From assembly GCF_964204865.1 (NCBI RefSeq), contig NC_135251.1, positions 7,440,001 through 7,504,000 of the forward strand: a stretch of DNA of 64,000 nt, in the 5' to 3' direction. Shown here in pieces: positions 20,963 through 32,083 of the stretch; within the stretch, counting starts at the first letter, position 1, and every line of letters begins with the position of its first letter. The DNA is from Styela clava. Taxonomy: Eukaryota > Chordata > Ascidiacea > Stolidobranchia > Styelidae. Both the position numbers and the translations under genes were made by a program. Under the pieces are notes generated by a model, which was given only the letters and a program-made list of their open reading frames with translations, had not been told where the DNA came from and made no database searches.

Positions 20963-21483
20963 TTTTCTTTTCCAAATTATTCCGTCATGTATACATTTTA
21001 AAATAGGTCACAAATTCATGATGTAGTTAAATTATTCATAATCTGTGTGTTCATTATTGGACACGTTTAGTGGACATAACGATCGTTTTGTTATGTTGTT
21101 CTTTGACACGTTTTGAAGAAATCGCTTTTCTTTTTGGTTACTGGACCAATTGCTTTGAAATTTTCAGTGGTTAAAGATAAAAATTTTCTTCAGAAGGCTA
21201 TTACTTTTTTTTTGCTATGACGTCATCAAAATTATTGCCATTAGGTGGCGCTACGTGTCCATATATTTGAGCATAGCTCTCTTGTTAAATATTATGCGAT
21301 GTAAGTGTGTTTAAGTGTGAGTGTTTATTTTGATTTTCCAATACAACTAAACAATACATGGCAAAACAAACAAATGTAAGGAAAATCAGAAAAGTGGGCA
21401 AAATCTAAAAAAGATTTAAGGCGTGCTGGTGCACGTGCCCACGTACAATGTATCCCATTGTAGATGTATACTACGCACAGTAG

Positions 21484-21612
21484 GATCATATTTGAATATT
21501 TATCATGGGGGGAAGTGGTAAGACGGCTTAATCCTATGACCAACCACGGCCTCTCGTCCAGTTACCGGTTCATGTCGAGTATGTGATTGGTTAGTAAGGT
21601 TTTGTTTTCAGA
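21484..21612 (-). mobile_element. SINE 3' fragment
   Basis: It retains the tail-proximal half: GATCATATTTGAATATTTAT, AAGACGGCTTAATCC, CCACGGCCTCTCGTCCAG and a decayed GTTTTGTTTTCAGACGC. The tRNA-like head is missing. Confidence 0.75.
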
Positions 21613-21814
21613 CGCAAAGTCCTACGTTATCGTTTTGCGATATCTTGAAGGTCAGGACAGCAGCTTCGATCTGGTGATTATGTGTAAATTTTATCAAAAC
21701 AAACAACTAGAAAATTGACCGACTCGACCGAACTCTACATTTAGTCTAGTTTGGAATACAAGAGCGCGATGCTCAAATATACGGACACGAAGTCCCCTTA
21801 CTTTCAACTTTCCG

Positions 21815-21912
21815 TCAAAAACATCCGACTTTCGTGTAGCACGAGAAAAGTCGCGGATACGCTACAAATAATTTTTATTAATTTTGAAGAGGTCATCACA
21901 AAATTTCGTAGT
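21815..21912 (+). repeat. Diverged dispersed repeat (partner of 8519-8636)
   Basis: It shares CCGTCAAAAACATC and TTTTGAAGAGGTCATCACAA with the inverted copy at 8519-8636. Confidence 0.4.
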
Positions 21913-22330
21913 AAAAACGAATCTCGTAAAGCCAACTGACGTTTTGAAATAAAAAAAAATAATAAGCCTTCTAGCAAGAAATACAATATTTAAAGCGCAA
22001 AAACGATCCATAGGCCCACTGTCTGTCCAATATCAGGGTTTAGAGAGAGCATGACATATACCAGGGATAATCGACCTGCTTTTGACTGAAATCTTCGAAC
22101 TAGCTCGCGATCGACTGATCGGTAATTAGGTCATACACAAAAACGATGCAGAATTTCCTATGCTACGTCTTCTGAAACAGTCGCCACGAATACGGGATAG
22201 TTAATGCTTGTCTCACACCTGCACTGCACACATTTGAGGCGCTTGTTTTAATTTCGAACATAAAAAGAGCCTACTTTTCCAGCGGATAATGATTTTTCTA
22301 TCGAGCGAAACTTTCATTTGTTACGTAATA

Positions 22331-22487
22331 ATAGGATAGGATTTACATATTTATCCCCGGGGAGAGGAAAGCCGATGAGACGGCTTATCCATATGACGAA
22401 CCACGGCCTCTCGTCCGGTTACCATTCCAAGTCGGGTATGGGATTAGTTATATTGTTTGTTTTCGGAAGCATGGACTTGGTAATAGG
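22331..22487 (-). mobile_element. SINE 3' fragment
   Basis: It starts with the tail ATAGGATAGGATTTACATAT, continues through GAAAGCCGATGAGACGGC and GTCGGGTATGGGATTAG, and ends at CGGAAGCATGGACTTGGT. The head half is missing. Confidence 0.85.
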
Positions 22488-22751
22488 CCGTATCTGGCTT
22501 GCCCGGACTGAAATACTATACTGTCAGGTTTCCCGCTATTTCGAGTGCACTCCATAAAATATAAAAGACAATACTGTACTGTAATATCTAAGCCCCTAAA
22601 CTGGATCAGTTCTTTGGGCTCGTTGATTTTCGTCATTTACATCGTAAATGACGTAGGTAGACAATTGCAAACGATTACAATTATGAACGAATAATTACTA
22701 AGCTTCAGTCACATGGTACACATTTTCAGTGACAATGTACGCCATTTCGGT

Positions 22752-22838
22752 TGTTCCGTTTTGCACTGAAATTCGGGTTACACCGCGTTTCAAGAACGGA
22801 ACAACGTCGTAAGTTGAGGACTTCCTGTATTAGCAATA
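22752..22838 (-). mobile_element. Partial mariner-like MITE
   Basis: It matches one end of the element at 57638-57955: TGCACTGAAATTCGGGTTAC, then GAACGGAACAACGTCGTAAG, then GGACTTCCTGTA. The other end is missing. Confidence 0.65.
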
Positions 22839-23257
22839 TACAGATATATGTTGTTAACTATATCACTGTTTATTTTGCCCCATTCTTCAGTGATATTGCG
22901 ATAAACCGGAGATCTTTAGCACCAAATGTAAACCTTGAACAACTAATAGTATTATTTCCAATTGTTGAAAAACATTTACTATTTGATCTATTTATCGTAA
23001 CAAAATAAAACCCTTAAAACCAGATTACTCAACAGCCCACACGGTTTTAATATCAACATCTCAGTATTAAAAAGTAAAAAATGACAGAAAGATGAATATC
23101 TTTTAAGAAAATCAATTGTGTCTGAAATGAATGAGTTTGTATGTATGAATAACTGGCTATATTTTCAATTTCATTCCGTAACCACACGCAGACATGTCTG
23201 ATTATCATAAGCTGAATGTCTGGTACGATCGTTGAATGCTTGGCAGGACGGCGTAAT

Positions 23258-23375
23258 CTCGGCGGCGTGGCGCATCGTGCTATTCATTAGGAACACGCTT
23301 GCCACCGCACCGCTGATTATCCTGCGTGGGTTCGCTAACGCTTAGCACGATGCGCCACACCGCCGAGCCGATATG
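23258..23375. repeat. Head-to-head SINE heads forming a hairpin
   Basis: CGGCGGCGTGGCGCATCGTG at the left is mirrored by CACGATGCGCCACACCGCCG at the right, with one tRNA-like head between. The structure looks like two SINE 5' ends joined in inverse orientation. Confidence 0.7.
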
Positions 23376-23671
23376 ATAATCATGTTTAACAATTTCAATC
23401 AATCATTTTATTTCTGTTCTCTGACATGAATGAACAGCACAAAAAGTAAACAGACAAACAAAATGCGCAGAGATACCTGGGAGGTGAGCACAACTTTAAA
23501 CAAAGCTGAAAAGCGTACAAGTAGGTGCCCACCTACCAAAAAAAATCAGAATCTGGTAATACTTTTAACACAATTAGAAAAAATGTAATATTAATGAACC
23601 ACATGTAACCATCCGATTATGATTTATTGAGAGAACACAAATCTAAATAGGTAAAAAGCTATAGCACACAA

Positions 23672-23775
23672 ATTAAACCAATGACATTAAACAACATGAT
23701 GCGCAACTCCGGCATTTTTGTCCGAAGATCGTATTCGATAGCACGCTCCAATGCACATACTTGACGAGACGAAAA
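23672..23775 (-). repeat. Left member of a 3.6-kb-spaced inverted pair
   Basis: The minus strand contains TATGTGCATTGGAGCGTG and ATCATGTTGTTTAATGTCAT, both found on the plus strand at 27398-27512 in the same order. Flanking similarity fades on both sides. Confidence 0.65.
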
Positions 23776-25015
23776 CGAGCGGATGTGTGCTGCTTTCAAG
23801 GCGTAGCAGGAATGGTGTTCGTGCCTGCTTTGACAGTTGTTGTCGATTTTAATGATATTTTTAAAAGTTGGGGTAAAAAGAAATCGGTAAAAGGTAAGGT
23901 GAATACTATTGTTGTATATCACACCCGGGCATCGCACTGTTAAGTACATGTGGGAAAGCCAGCCTTTGTCAAATACTACGAAGGTATTAATTCAGTACGG
24001 TACGTAGTTGCCCATTTGCCGAAATTACATATTTACTTACCCCTTATGGTTTCAAATAGTTCATGCACCTCCAGTTAGATTTTTTTAATCAGTGAAGATA
24101 TATACTCATTGTTGATTGCTGCTCATTGTAACATACTATTACGCATTCACTTTTATTTGCGTATTGAATCAAAGTGTTAACAAGTTCACCTAACATTTCA
24201 CTCATACCGGTCTATATTGTATAGTCTGATTTCTCAAGTATTTGGAGCCACGAATGCTTGTAATTTTCTGACTAAACCCTTTTATTAGTTGGTTTATATA
24301 CCAAATTCAGTAAATTATTTTTTAAATAAAACATGAGATATTGGATTTATTAGCTTTTCCATTCTGAATCATATAGACTGCTTTATTTATTCTTAACGAA
24401 AATTAATAAATCTCCTCTCTTTCTTCAGATGTGAAAGTTGTGGACAAACCTGTCTAAGCATTGTGAGACTCTTGCAGCACAAGAGGCAATAGCAGAAATA
24501 GTAAGTATATCAATCAAAAAATTAAGCCGACATAAAGCAAAACTTTCAACTATTCGTCTAATCTCAATTTCCTATTATTTATTCACTGGACAACTATAGC
24601 AGACGGGGAGATATCAGAAGTCTGCCGACATATCAGTGACAGTGTGATTCCAAGAAATATAATGCAATAGAAAATAGAAATTTGCAATAGAAAAACAACC
24701 TATGGAGGCATGCAAAGACATTTGGCCCTCCGGTAGAGTTGTGTATGGCCCCCACATCCTGCAGGGCTTAAGGAAAATAACTAAAAATTCCAAAGCGTAA
24801 GATTGCATAAGCGGTCTTATTTGTAAAAAGGCACAAAACACGCCAGACATACTTAAAACAGCTTTGGAAATGAGGATTACGGGTACCTCACTGCACCTGT
24901 GTTATATTTGGTTCATCAACTTTTGGTAGTACTATAGAAGAAATTCCGGAAGGGGTATAATCATCATTCATGATAAAATACTATCATATATTTTTTGAAC
25001 AACTTCAATCTAGAC

Positions 25016-26197
25016 CAGGGATCTCAAACTCGCGGCCCCAGAGAACTTCCAGTGCGGCCCTCGAACGCTTAACAATAATTGTAATAGTATTTTGGAAGTT
25101 TTTTTTTTTATCTAAATGTAATAGATTTTTCAAACCTTCTAAAGTGAAATTGATTATTCACACAGAAAACAATTTACTGAAAGTAGTTTTGGAATATTAA
25201 TTTTTTTGTCCACATTCTGACCCAATTAAGAATACACATCAAGCTAGCAAAAGAATACTTGAATAAAACACTTGAGTAATTAAATTAAACGCAAAGTACA
25301 TGAAGAAGGTGGCATTTTCGAAGAAAATGGGAGTTGTAACATTTCTGCTCTTCACAAAATTCTGAAGCACATTGTTTAATTTGTCATATTTCCATCAATA
25401 CAATCAAAAAACACAATAAGCTCAGCAGTCAATATGACAAATTCGAAGACCAACTTCGAACAGAAAATTTCCATGTGTTTGTATATTAATATAATTATAC
25501 AACGACTTAGTTACTAAAAATCAATATCAATAATAATTCAAGCAATCCTATGCCACGCAATGTAGTGCGAAATGTCTTGTCGAAAAAATCTGTCATTTGT
25601 TTTTTTACTGATCTATACATGAAATGATAAACTTTTTTGCATTACTGGAATTAATTAAACATTCGTAAAGATCCAGATAAACCCATGATCATGTGGCCTC
25701 GTTAGTTAGAGTTGGTACTATAAAATCATTTCAGACTGGCCTTAGTATGCTGGTGACACAAAAAAGATGCCAAACGCCAGGACAAATGTAATTATTAAAA
25801 CATTGAGTTTATACTGTAGTATTTTTGTTAATTTTAGGTTCATATATTTAGATTAAATTATTTTTAGTGTATGTATTATTCTTTCCTAATTCAAAGCTTG
25901 TTCAAAAATGATTTTGATGGTTGTACATAGAATTTTACGATTTTTTATAATAAATACTGTAACTTGCAAATGTTGCAATAATAGTGGAATGCAAATATTA
26001 ATATGTAATTGCATTTGAAAATGAAGAAAATAATAAAACTTAATCCAACTGTTTAGTTGCATCACAATATATGTCACAAACTAAAACTATCTTAAAAATA
26101 TCTTTTAAGTATACATTATCAAAAACTGTTTGCGGCTCTTTTTACAATTTTCAAAATGCAATGCGGCTCTCGAAAAACCATGAGTTTGACACCACTG
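25016..26197. mobile_element. 1.2-kb hAT non-autonomous element
   Basis: The start CAGGGATCTCAAACTCGCGG and the end AACCATGAGTTTGACACCACTG are mirror-like, with GTGCGGCCCTCG and ATGCGGCTCTCG inside each end. The flanks ATCTAGAC and ATCTATTC form an imperfect duplication. No frame over 80 codons lies inside. Confidence 0.8.
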
Positions 26198-27397
26198 ATC
26201 TATTCTAGACGATTCAAGCATTGCTTTGGGAAATTATATCACTTCAATTAAATTGAAATAATCTCGCTATATTAAATACAAAATCGTTGCTATCACAAAG
26301 GTAAACCAATTCAGCCACTCGAAATATATTGGCCTTCACAAAGCAATGGAGGCAAAATTAGGAGTTCATGAGCTATGAACATTTGTTCTTTTCTTTGTCT
26401 TGAACTTTTCATACTCCACAGCCCCTATTAATTTTTTTTAATTTTAATTACCATGTGATGGTCATACATATCTTTAACTTGTATTTTCTGTCATGATGTA
26501 TTATCTCAATGTGCCAAACTATTAATTAGTGTGCATATTTTGCTTCCAGATGACATAAATGTATTGTCATGTTTATTACCTCAGCTTGGAGTATTGACAA
26601 GAAAAAGGTGCCAGTAAATTAGGTAAAAAAATTTCCAATTCATTGTTATAATCAGAATTCACAATCAATAGGAATTATAAACAGCCAACAATCAGTGAGA
26701 ATTATATGCGTAATCCCTCAGAATAAATTTGTCTAAAATCGGAGGAAGGCAAAAAATATAGGTAGTTTCCATCCACACAAGCATTTCAAGAAGACTTGCT
26801 CGAGCCAAACTAAATGAGCATCGTCAGGTAATCGGTAAGGCTGCAAGTTGAATTCAGCCCTGCAACCTCCTGCATAGAAGATAATATTAATTAGTGGGCT
26901 ATGAGCTAAATTCCTAAATTTAAACAAACCTATCTACGATGCATTATGTACCAGCAATGTTACCTACGATTAACTGAATATGTAATATGTCTAATAAATT
27001 CACCTACAAAAGCAAGTTCGATAGGTGCAAACTTTGTGTTATGGAATTGTATCGCAGCACAGTTTTGTATGACACCCTCTTTAAATGAAATTTCAATGAT
27101 TAAGCGCATTGAACATTAATTAACAACATTAAAATTACTAACTTTGAACTTTGTCATTATCTGCAAAATGTTCCACACAAATCTTTCCGCTATCGCGTTT
27201 GTAATCTTCTCTGATAAAAAAAACGTCTATGATGTCCAGAATTGCTCTTTACAGCTTGCCTGTTATTCCAGCTTTCCAAGTAAGCAAAACTTCTCAGATA
27301 TAGAGATTATTTTGTTTCGTTACAGGCGCAAAAAGGCAGGTACTACACGTAAAAAAGACGCCGAGTAGCAAAAGCGAGCGGAAAACGGACGCGAAAG

Positions 27398-27512
27398 GCG
27401 ACGAGAAATATGTGCATTGGAGCGTATCATGAAATACAATGTTTTGCCTGTAGTCTTATGGAGGGACGTCAGAGTTGCCTATCATGTTGTTTAATGTCAT
27501 TGATTAAACTAA
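27398..27512 (+). repeat. Right member of a 3.6-kb-spaced inverted pair
   Basis: It contains ATATGTGCATTGGAGCGTAT, GAGTTGCC and ATCATGTTGTTTAATGTCAT, inverted relative to 23672-23775. Confidence 0.65.
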
Positions 27513-28237
27513 CAATTTAACAAATGCACAAAACAATTTGTAAGTTTTATTCTGCGCGGGACCATGAATTTTTGCCCCGTGTTTTTTGTGCGTGGTCACG
27601 ACGCCGGGTTTTACTTAAAAATCATCTTAAATGGGAGGAAATCAATTTACCGGCACGTCTGCTTATAACCGGATGTTATCTGGTGAAAACCGGTTGACAC
27701 CGAGCTTGAACTGGTTCAATTCAATACGATCAGGAACTGTAAATTATATATAAAAATGATTATATACAACTGCTGATTGTATTAGGATACATGTGGATAA
27801 ACTCAACTTCTGTCTGCCTGTGCACATATTGAATTAATGACACTTAGGTACGGTAGTGGTATGAATTCGTACCGTACGGTACCGGTATTGGTTTGGGTTT
27901 TTAATATACTGTTCATATACAGATATAGGTACCGGTACCGTGTATTGAGGGGAATGATATTTAAATTAAAAAATCGAAACATGGAAACAAAAACTTTGTA
28001 TTTAAAATATAATAATTCGATTCTAAAATCTCAATACGAAAATTCCGTTTGGCATTGGAATTTATTTGGCACAAAAAAAACGGGTTGGACAGGATTGTTT
28101 TCGGAGAATACTGCAATACGGTACCAGGCAGGCCGTACCCGTACCGGTACCGGCTTCTTTATGTCCTTAATGTTTTTTGTCTTTACTGAGTTGTTTGAGG
28201 TGTTATGGAATTGGTTATTCTACGGGTACTCAATAGG

Positions 28238-29264
28238 CCGGTCTGGATTTCATGGCCTTTTTGAACGAGAAATCGGGCGTGCAATCAGAAATTCCCGCGT
28301 GCAAATAAGAATTCCTGGCGTGCAATTATAGCTCACGACGTGCAAAACAACTGCACTCGCGTGCAACTGACTTTGACATCAGATACCTTTCAATACATCC
28401 GCGTAAAATTACCGGTATCGGATAAAAAATACGTTGAATCAGAGAAAAAATGGACGTTTGACCTTTGACCCCAAACATTATTTCTACAGTTTGTCGCTAA
28501 TTTTGAGAGTGTTTGTGCGACTTTGGATACCGGTACTGTTCAGTACATCCGCGTAAAATTATTGGATAAAAAATACGTTGAACCAGAGCAAAATGGACAT
28601 ACTTTGTCATTAATTTTGGTAGTGTTTTTACGTAGAATTAATGGATAAAAAATACGTCAAATTAGAGCAAAATGGACGTTTGACCTTTGACCCCAAACAT
28701 TATTTTCATACTTTGTCACTAATTTTGGGAGTGTTTGAGCAACTTTAGATACCGGTACTGTTCAGTACATTCGTGTAAAATTATTGTATGAAAAATACGC
28801 TGAATCAGAGCCGTACTTGGCCATTGGTGCGGAGGCGATCTTTTCGTCCATAACTATTCTCACGGGATTCCTATTTCCTATCATTCAACACGATATGGAC
28901 CTTTCCCCGAGCATCGACTTCCTTGTTTACTTCGTGACATTGGTCAATCAGCAAGATGCAAAAAAGGACGTAACAATGAGAGGAATTTTTCGCGGGTCAA
29001 AGGTTGGGGAAAGGTCCATGGTCTTTTTGCTTCGCAATATTTCGATCAGACCAAATCTTGCAAGCTGGTATTTGTCGACAATTGTGGAGGTATAATATTT
29101 TGGCATCTTTATATTACTGGATTATTGATTTTAAAACCATTTAAACCGATTTACATTGGTGAGCAATTGCAAATTTTCGGCGTGCAAAATTGATTTCGCT
29201 CGCGTGCATTTTTGCGGAGCGCTAGCGCCCTCGGGCGTGCACCTGCCATGGAATCCAGTCTGGT
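28238..29264. mobile_element. 1.0-kb TIR element carrying a 103-codon frame
   Basis: The start CCGGTCTGGATTTCATGGC mirrors the end GCCATGGAATCCAGTCTGGT. AATAGG stands on both sides (28232-28237, 29265-29270). Each end has several GCGTGCAA words. Inside are ~160-bp direct repeats (28380-28810) with TTTGACCTTTGACCCCAAAC. A plus frame at 28784-29095 encodes 103 residues with no domain I recognise; parts of its DNA resemble 57136-57200, so it is probably repeat sequence. Confidence 0.7.
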
Positions 29265-29428
29265 AATAGGTACATGAAGACATGTATTTTAATAGTGATA
29301 GTACCGTCTGACCGTGGTCTGGCGCAGTTTCTTATCCCCAAGATTATCTAGTGGAGTAGTGGGCGTAGCATAACAATTTTTGCAAATGTCAATCCTAACC
29401 CCACCTGACTGCATCATTCAAAAATTGG

Positions 29429-29879
29429 GTCTCGTGTAGTTACGTACCTAACGTACTTCTAGTAGGCGTAGCATAACAATTTTTTGACATGCCAATCCTA
29501 ACCCCCACCTGACTACGCCATCCAAAAATTATGTCACTACGACGTCACAGTGACATAATGTAGCCCTTCAAACTATACGACCTGTCATCCAAGACGCGCA
29601 GACGAGCACCCGAAATCGAACAGCTATTTCTCTCGTTTTCTCGTCGCAACGATCCCAATAGGAGAAAGATTGCTAGCGTTAGCAAGTTCGTTATCGTCGG
29701 CGCCGATGCCATTTCGGGCGATTGTACTTATATTTGGCAAGCTCTATGACGTGATTGTGATGTCCTAATGACGTAATTTTAGAATGACGTAGTCGGGTGG
29801 GGGTTAGGATTGACACGTCAAAAAACTGTCATGCTACGCCCACTAGAAGTACGTTAGATACGAAACTACACGAGACCCA
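29429..29879. mobile_element. Palindromic element, source of the minisatellite
   Basis: The left arm (GGGTCTCGTGTAGTTACGTA, CTAGTAGGCGTAGCATAACA, CCAATCCTAACCCCCACCTG) is mirrored by the right arm (GTGGGGGTTAGGATTGACAC, TGCTACGCCCACTAGAAGTA, GAAACTACACGAGACCC). A partial relative precedes it at 29345-29428 and another lies at 41101-41160. No clear target duplication remains because the right end was expanded. Confidence 0.75.
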
Positions 29880-30116
29880 AAGTACGTTAGGTACGAAACT
29901 ACACGAGACCCAAAGTACGTTAGGTACGAAACTACACGAGACCCAAAGTACGTTAGGTACGAAACTACACGAGACCCAAAGTACGTTAGGTACGAAACTA
30001 CACGAGGTCGAGACCCAAAGTACGTTAGGTACGAAACTACACGAGACCCAAAGTACGTTAGGTACGAAACTACACGAGACCCAAAGTACGTTAGGTACGA
30101 AACTACACGAGACCCG
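29847..30116. repeat. 33-bp minisatellite, eight units
   Basis: The unit contains ACGTTAGGTACGAAACTACA and CGAGACCCAAAGT. Eight copies of ACGAAACTACACGAG are present and nearly identical. One unit has a 6-base insertion (GGTCGA) near 30006. The unit length is a multiple of three, which keeps frames open on both strands; the long frames over it are not evidence of a gene. Confidence 0.95.
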
Positions 30117-30573
30117 GAATAACAAGCTGAGCCTACTGAAAGTACTTTTAGTAATAAACTATACCTGACCCAAAATTCCTCCCAGGCTGTAGTAGGGAAT
30201 ACAGTAATTCCACTCTATTTTGGAAATGCTGAACGAGAGACAAATAGAGTGTCTGTTTCATTGAACCAATTTTTGGAACGTCTCGGAATTGAGAGACTGT
30301 GACCGTCTGCATATTGCATTAGCCAAAATATGAAAGCACATTTTGTTTATGAGTTCTCTGCCCAATTTGAAAATTTTTTTTTTCATTATTTGTTAATTTT
30401 ATGCGGCTGCATGCTAATATTCACGTTTTAAAATCCAGTCGAGGTGTTCGATAAATGATCAAGAAAGCTCAATTTCATGTGTTGTTTGTGCCTATTATTA
30501 CTCTGATGACTGATTAGAAGTTTCGAAATTAGTAATTGTATCATTTATTAACAGTTGGGGTTACATGATGGGT

Positions 30574-30672
30574 TACATGAAACTAACTACCTTACCTTGC
30601 TCTATGCCTTTGCGCAGGTGGATCCGAATGCGTATAATGCAAGGATTGTAACACAAGTCATTGCATACTATA
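30574..30672 (-). repeat. Dispersed retroelement-like repeat (copy 3)
   Basis: It shares AACTAACTACCTTACCTTGC, GTATAATGCAAGGAT and TGCATACTA with the copies at 1436-1853, 3384-3560 and 49446-49575. It ends about 37 bases before the HS2ST start codon. Confidence 0.6.
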
Positions 30673-30708
30673 TCTTTTTCTTCTTTGTAAGTTGCCTAAT
30701 ATTCGGTG

Positions 30709-31773
30709 ATGCGTAGGACAATTAACATGACTTCGCGAAGAATGTGGATACCTCTTGCTTTACTGATCATACTTGGATTTGCTATATTGGAATTACAACT
30801 CTTAAAAGTAAAAAGCAATGGGATTTATTCTTCAAAAACCGTTGTACGAGATTTCGCAAAAACTAGTGAAGAGGAAAAACACACATTTATGGACGATAGC
30901 TCGACTGTTGTGTTATACAATCGAGTTCCGAAAACTGGAAGCACGACTTTTACGAATTTTGTTTATGACTCTTGTAAAAGGAATGGGATTTATGTTCTGC
31001 ATATAAACACTACTAAAAACAGTCATATAATGTCCGTACAGGACCAATATAAACTTATTCAAAATATAACGGATTGGAGGGAGTACAGGCCAGTGTTTTT
31101 TCATGGGCATATGGCCTATCTTGATTTTAAACGATTTGGCAGTCCGGTGACACCCATTTATATCAACATAATTAGGGACCCTTTGGATAGACTTGTATCG
31201 TATTATTACTTTTTACGGTATGGTGACGATTACCGTAAAGGACTTAAAAGAGCAAGACAGGGTGATGATACTACTTTTGACGAGTGTGTGAAAAAGGGAC
31301 GCCGAAATAGCGATTGTTCAGTTGAAAAATTATGGCTTCAAATCCCGTTTTTTTGCGGGCAGTCTGCGGATTGTTGGGATGTTGGAAATGAATGGGCATT
31401 ACAAGAAGCTAAAAGGAATCTAGCGAATAATTATTTGCTTGTCGGCTTAACTGAAAACATGGAAGATTTCGTCGTAGTATTGGAAGCAGTTCTGCCTCGA
31501 ATGTTCAGGGGGATGACAAACAATTTTAGAGAGGGGTCCCAATCCCATATCAGGAACACATTACATAAAGTACCCCCTAACGAGGAAACTTTGAACAAAT
31601 TTCACAGTTCTAAAATTTGGAAAATGGAAATGGAATTGTATAACTTTGCTAAGAATCACTTTGAATTCATTAAAAAACAGTCAACCGTTTTAAGCAAAAA
31701 TGTACTGAAACCTGCCCCAAAGAGATTCCGATATGAGAAAATATACGGACCGGAGGGTATGATATCGAACTAA
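30709..31773 (+). CDS. HS2ST1: Heparan sulfate 2-O-sulfotransferase, single exon
   Basis: A 354-residue frame beginning MRRTINMTSRRM; a GTG codon before this ATG is not a credible start. It is a type II membrane protein with a short basic cytoplasmic tail and a signal anchor at about residues 12-31. The luminal sulfotransferase domain binds PAPS through RVPKTGSTTF (residues 72-81, K75 in the 5'-phosphosulfate loop) and IRDPLDRLVSYYYFLR (about 155-170). H132 and H134 in FHGHMAYLDF match the catalytic histidines of human HS2ST. N-glycosylation sites NTT (100) and NIT (119), the Cys pattern around IPFFCGQSADCW and the ending FRYEKIY also match. In the Golgi the family transfers sulfate to C2 of iduronate in heparan sulfate. 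Length equals the human enzyme (356 aa). The vertebrate gene has several introns; none is seen here. Confidence 0.96.
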   Translation: MRRTINMTSRRMWIPLALLIILGFAILELQLLKVKSNGIYSSKTVVRDFAKTSEEEKHTFMDDSSTVVLYNRVPKTGSTTFTNFVYDSCKRNGIYVLHINTTKNSHIMSVQDQYKLIQNITDWREYRPVFFHGHMAYLDFKRFGSPVTPIYINIIRDPLDRLVSYYYFLRYGDDYRKGLKRARQGDDTTFDECVKKGRRNSDCSVEKLWLQIPFFCGQSADCWDVGNEWALQEAKRNLANNYLLVGLTENMEDFVVVLEAVLPRMFRGMTNNFREGSQSHIRNTLHKVPPNEETLNKFHSSKIWKMEMELYNFAKNHFEFIKKQSTVLSKNVLKPAPKRFRYEKIYGPEGMISN

Positions 31774-32083
31774 AACCAAATTTAAAGGCTTTCTCCCTTA
31801 AGGTAGAAACTTGAAAAATTTTGGAACATCAGAAAAATAATTTTTGAGTTTTATAACTCCTGTAGCATTTTATTGAAATACTTTGGTGAACATTGCTTCA
31901 AACCAGCTCGAAGAGCACCTATTTTTTTGTAATATTTTCAAATGAAACTTTTTTTAGAAATTTAAATGTTCGCCTTTTTGTCTTGAAAACTTAGAAGTAT
32001 TATCAGAATAAGAATGCGACTCTCATCAAATGAATAGAACAATGGTTTCAAAATATTTATGAGCTATTTTAAAGACTCTAAAC

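Larger units (their letters stand above)
20963..30705. other. Intergenic region zinc finger gene-HS2ST
   Basis: No convincing gene in 9.7 kb. It contains SINE pieces (21484-21612, 22331-22487, 23258-23375), a mariner-like piece (22752-22838), an inverted sequence pair (23672-23775 and 27398-27512), a 1.2-kb hAT element (25016-26197), an element with GGTACCGG words (about 27840-28175), a 1-kb TIR element (28238-29264) and a palindromic element with a minisatellite (29429-30116). An exon-like stub at 24429-24492 is discussed in the findings. The stretches 26200-27140 and 30120-30570 show nothing recognisable. Confidence 0.55.

Noticed and set aside
27837..28331. 164-codon frame
   Set aside because: It covers repeated GGTACCGG words and then crosses the end of the TIR element at 28238. 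No domain or codon-level signal.
29797..30168. 123-codon repetitive frame on + and 98-codon frame on -
   Set aside because: Both are by-products of the 33-bp minisatellite, whose unit length is a multiple of three.
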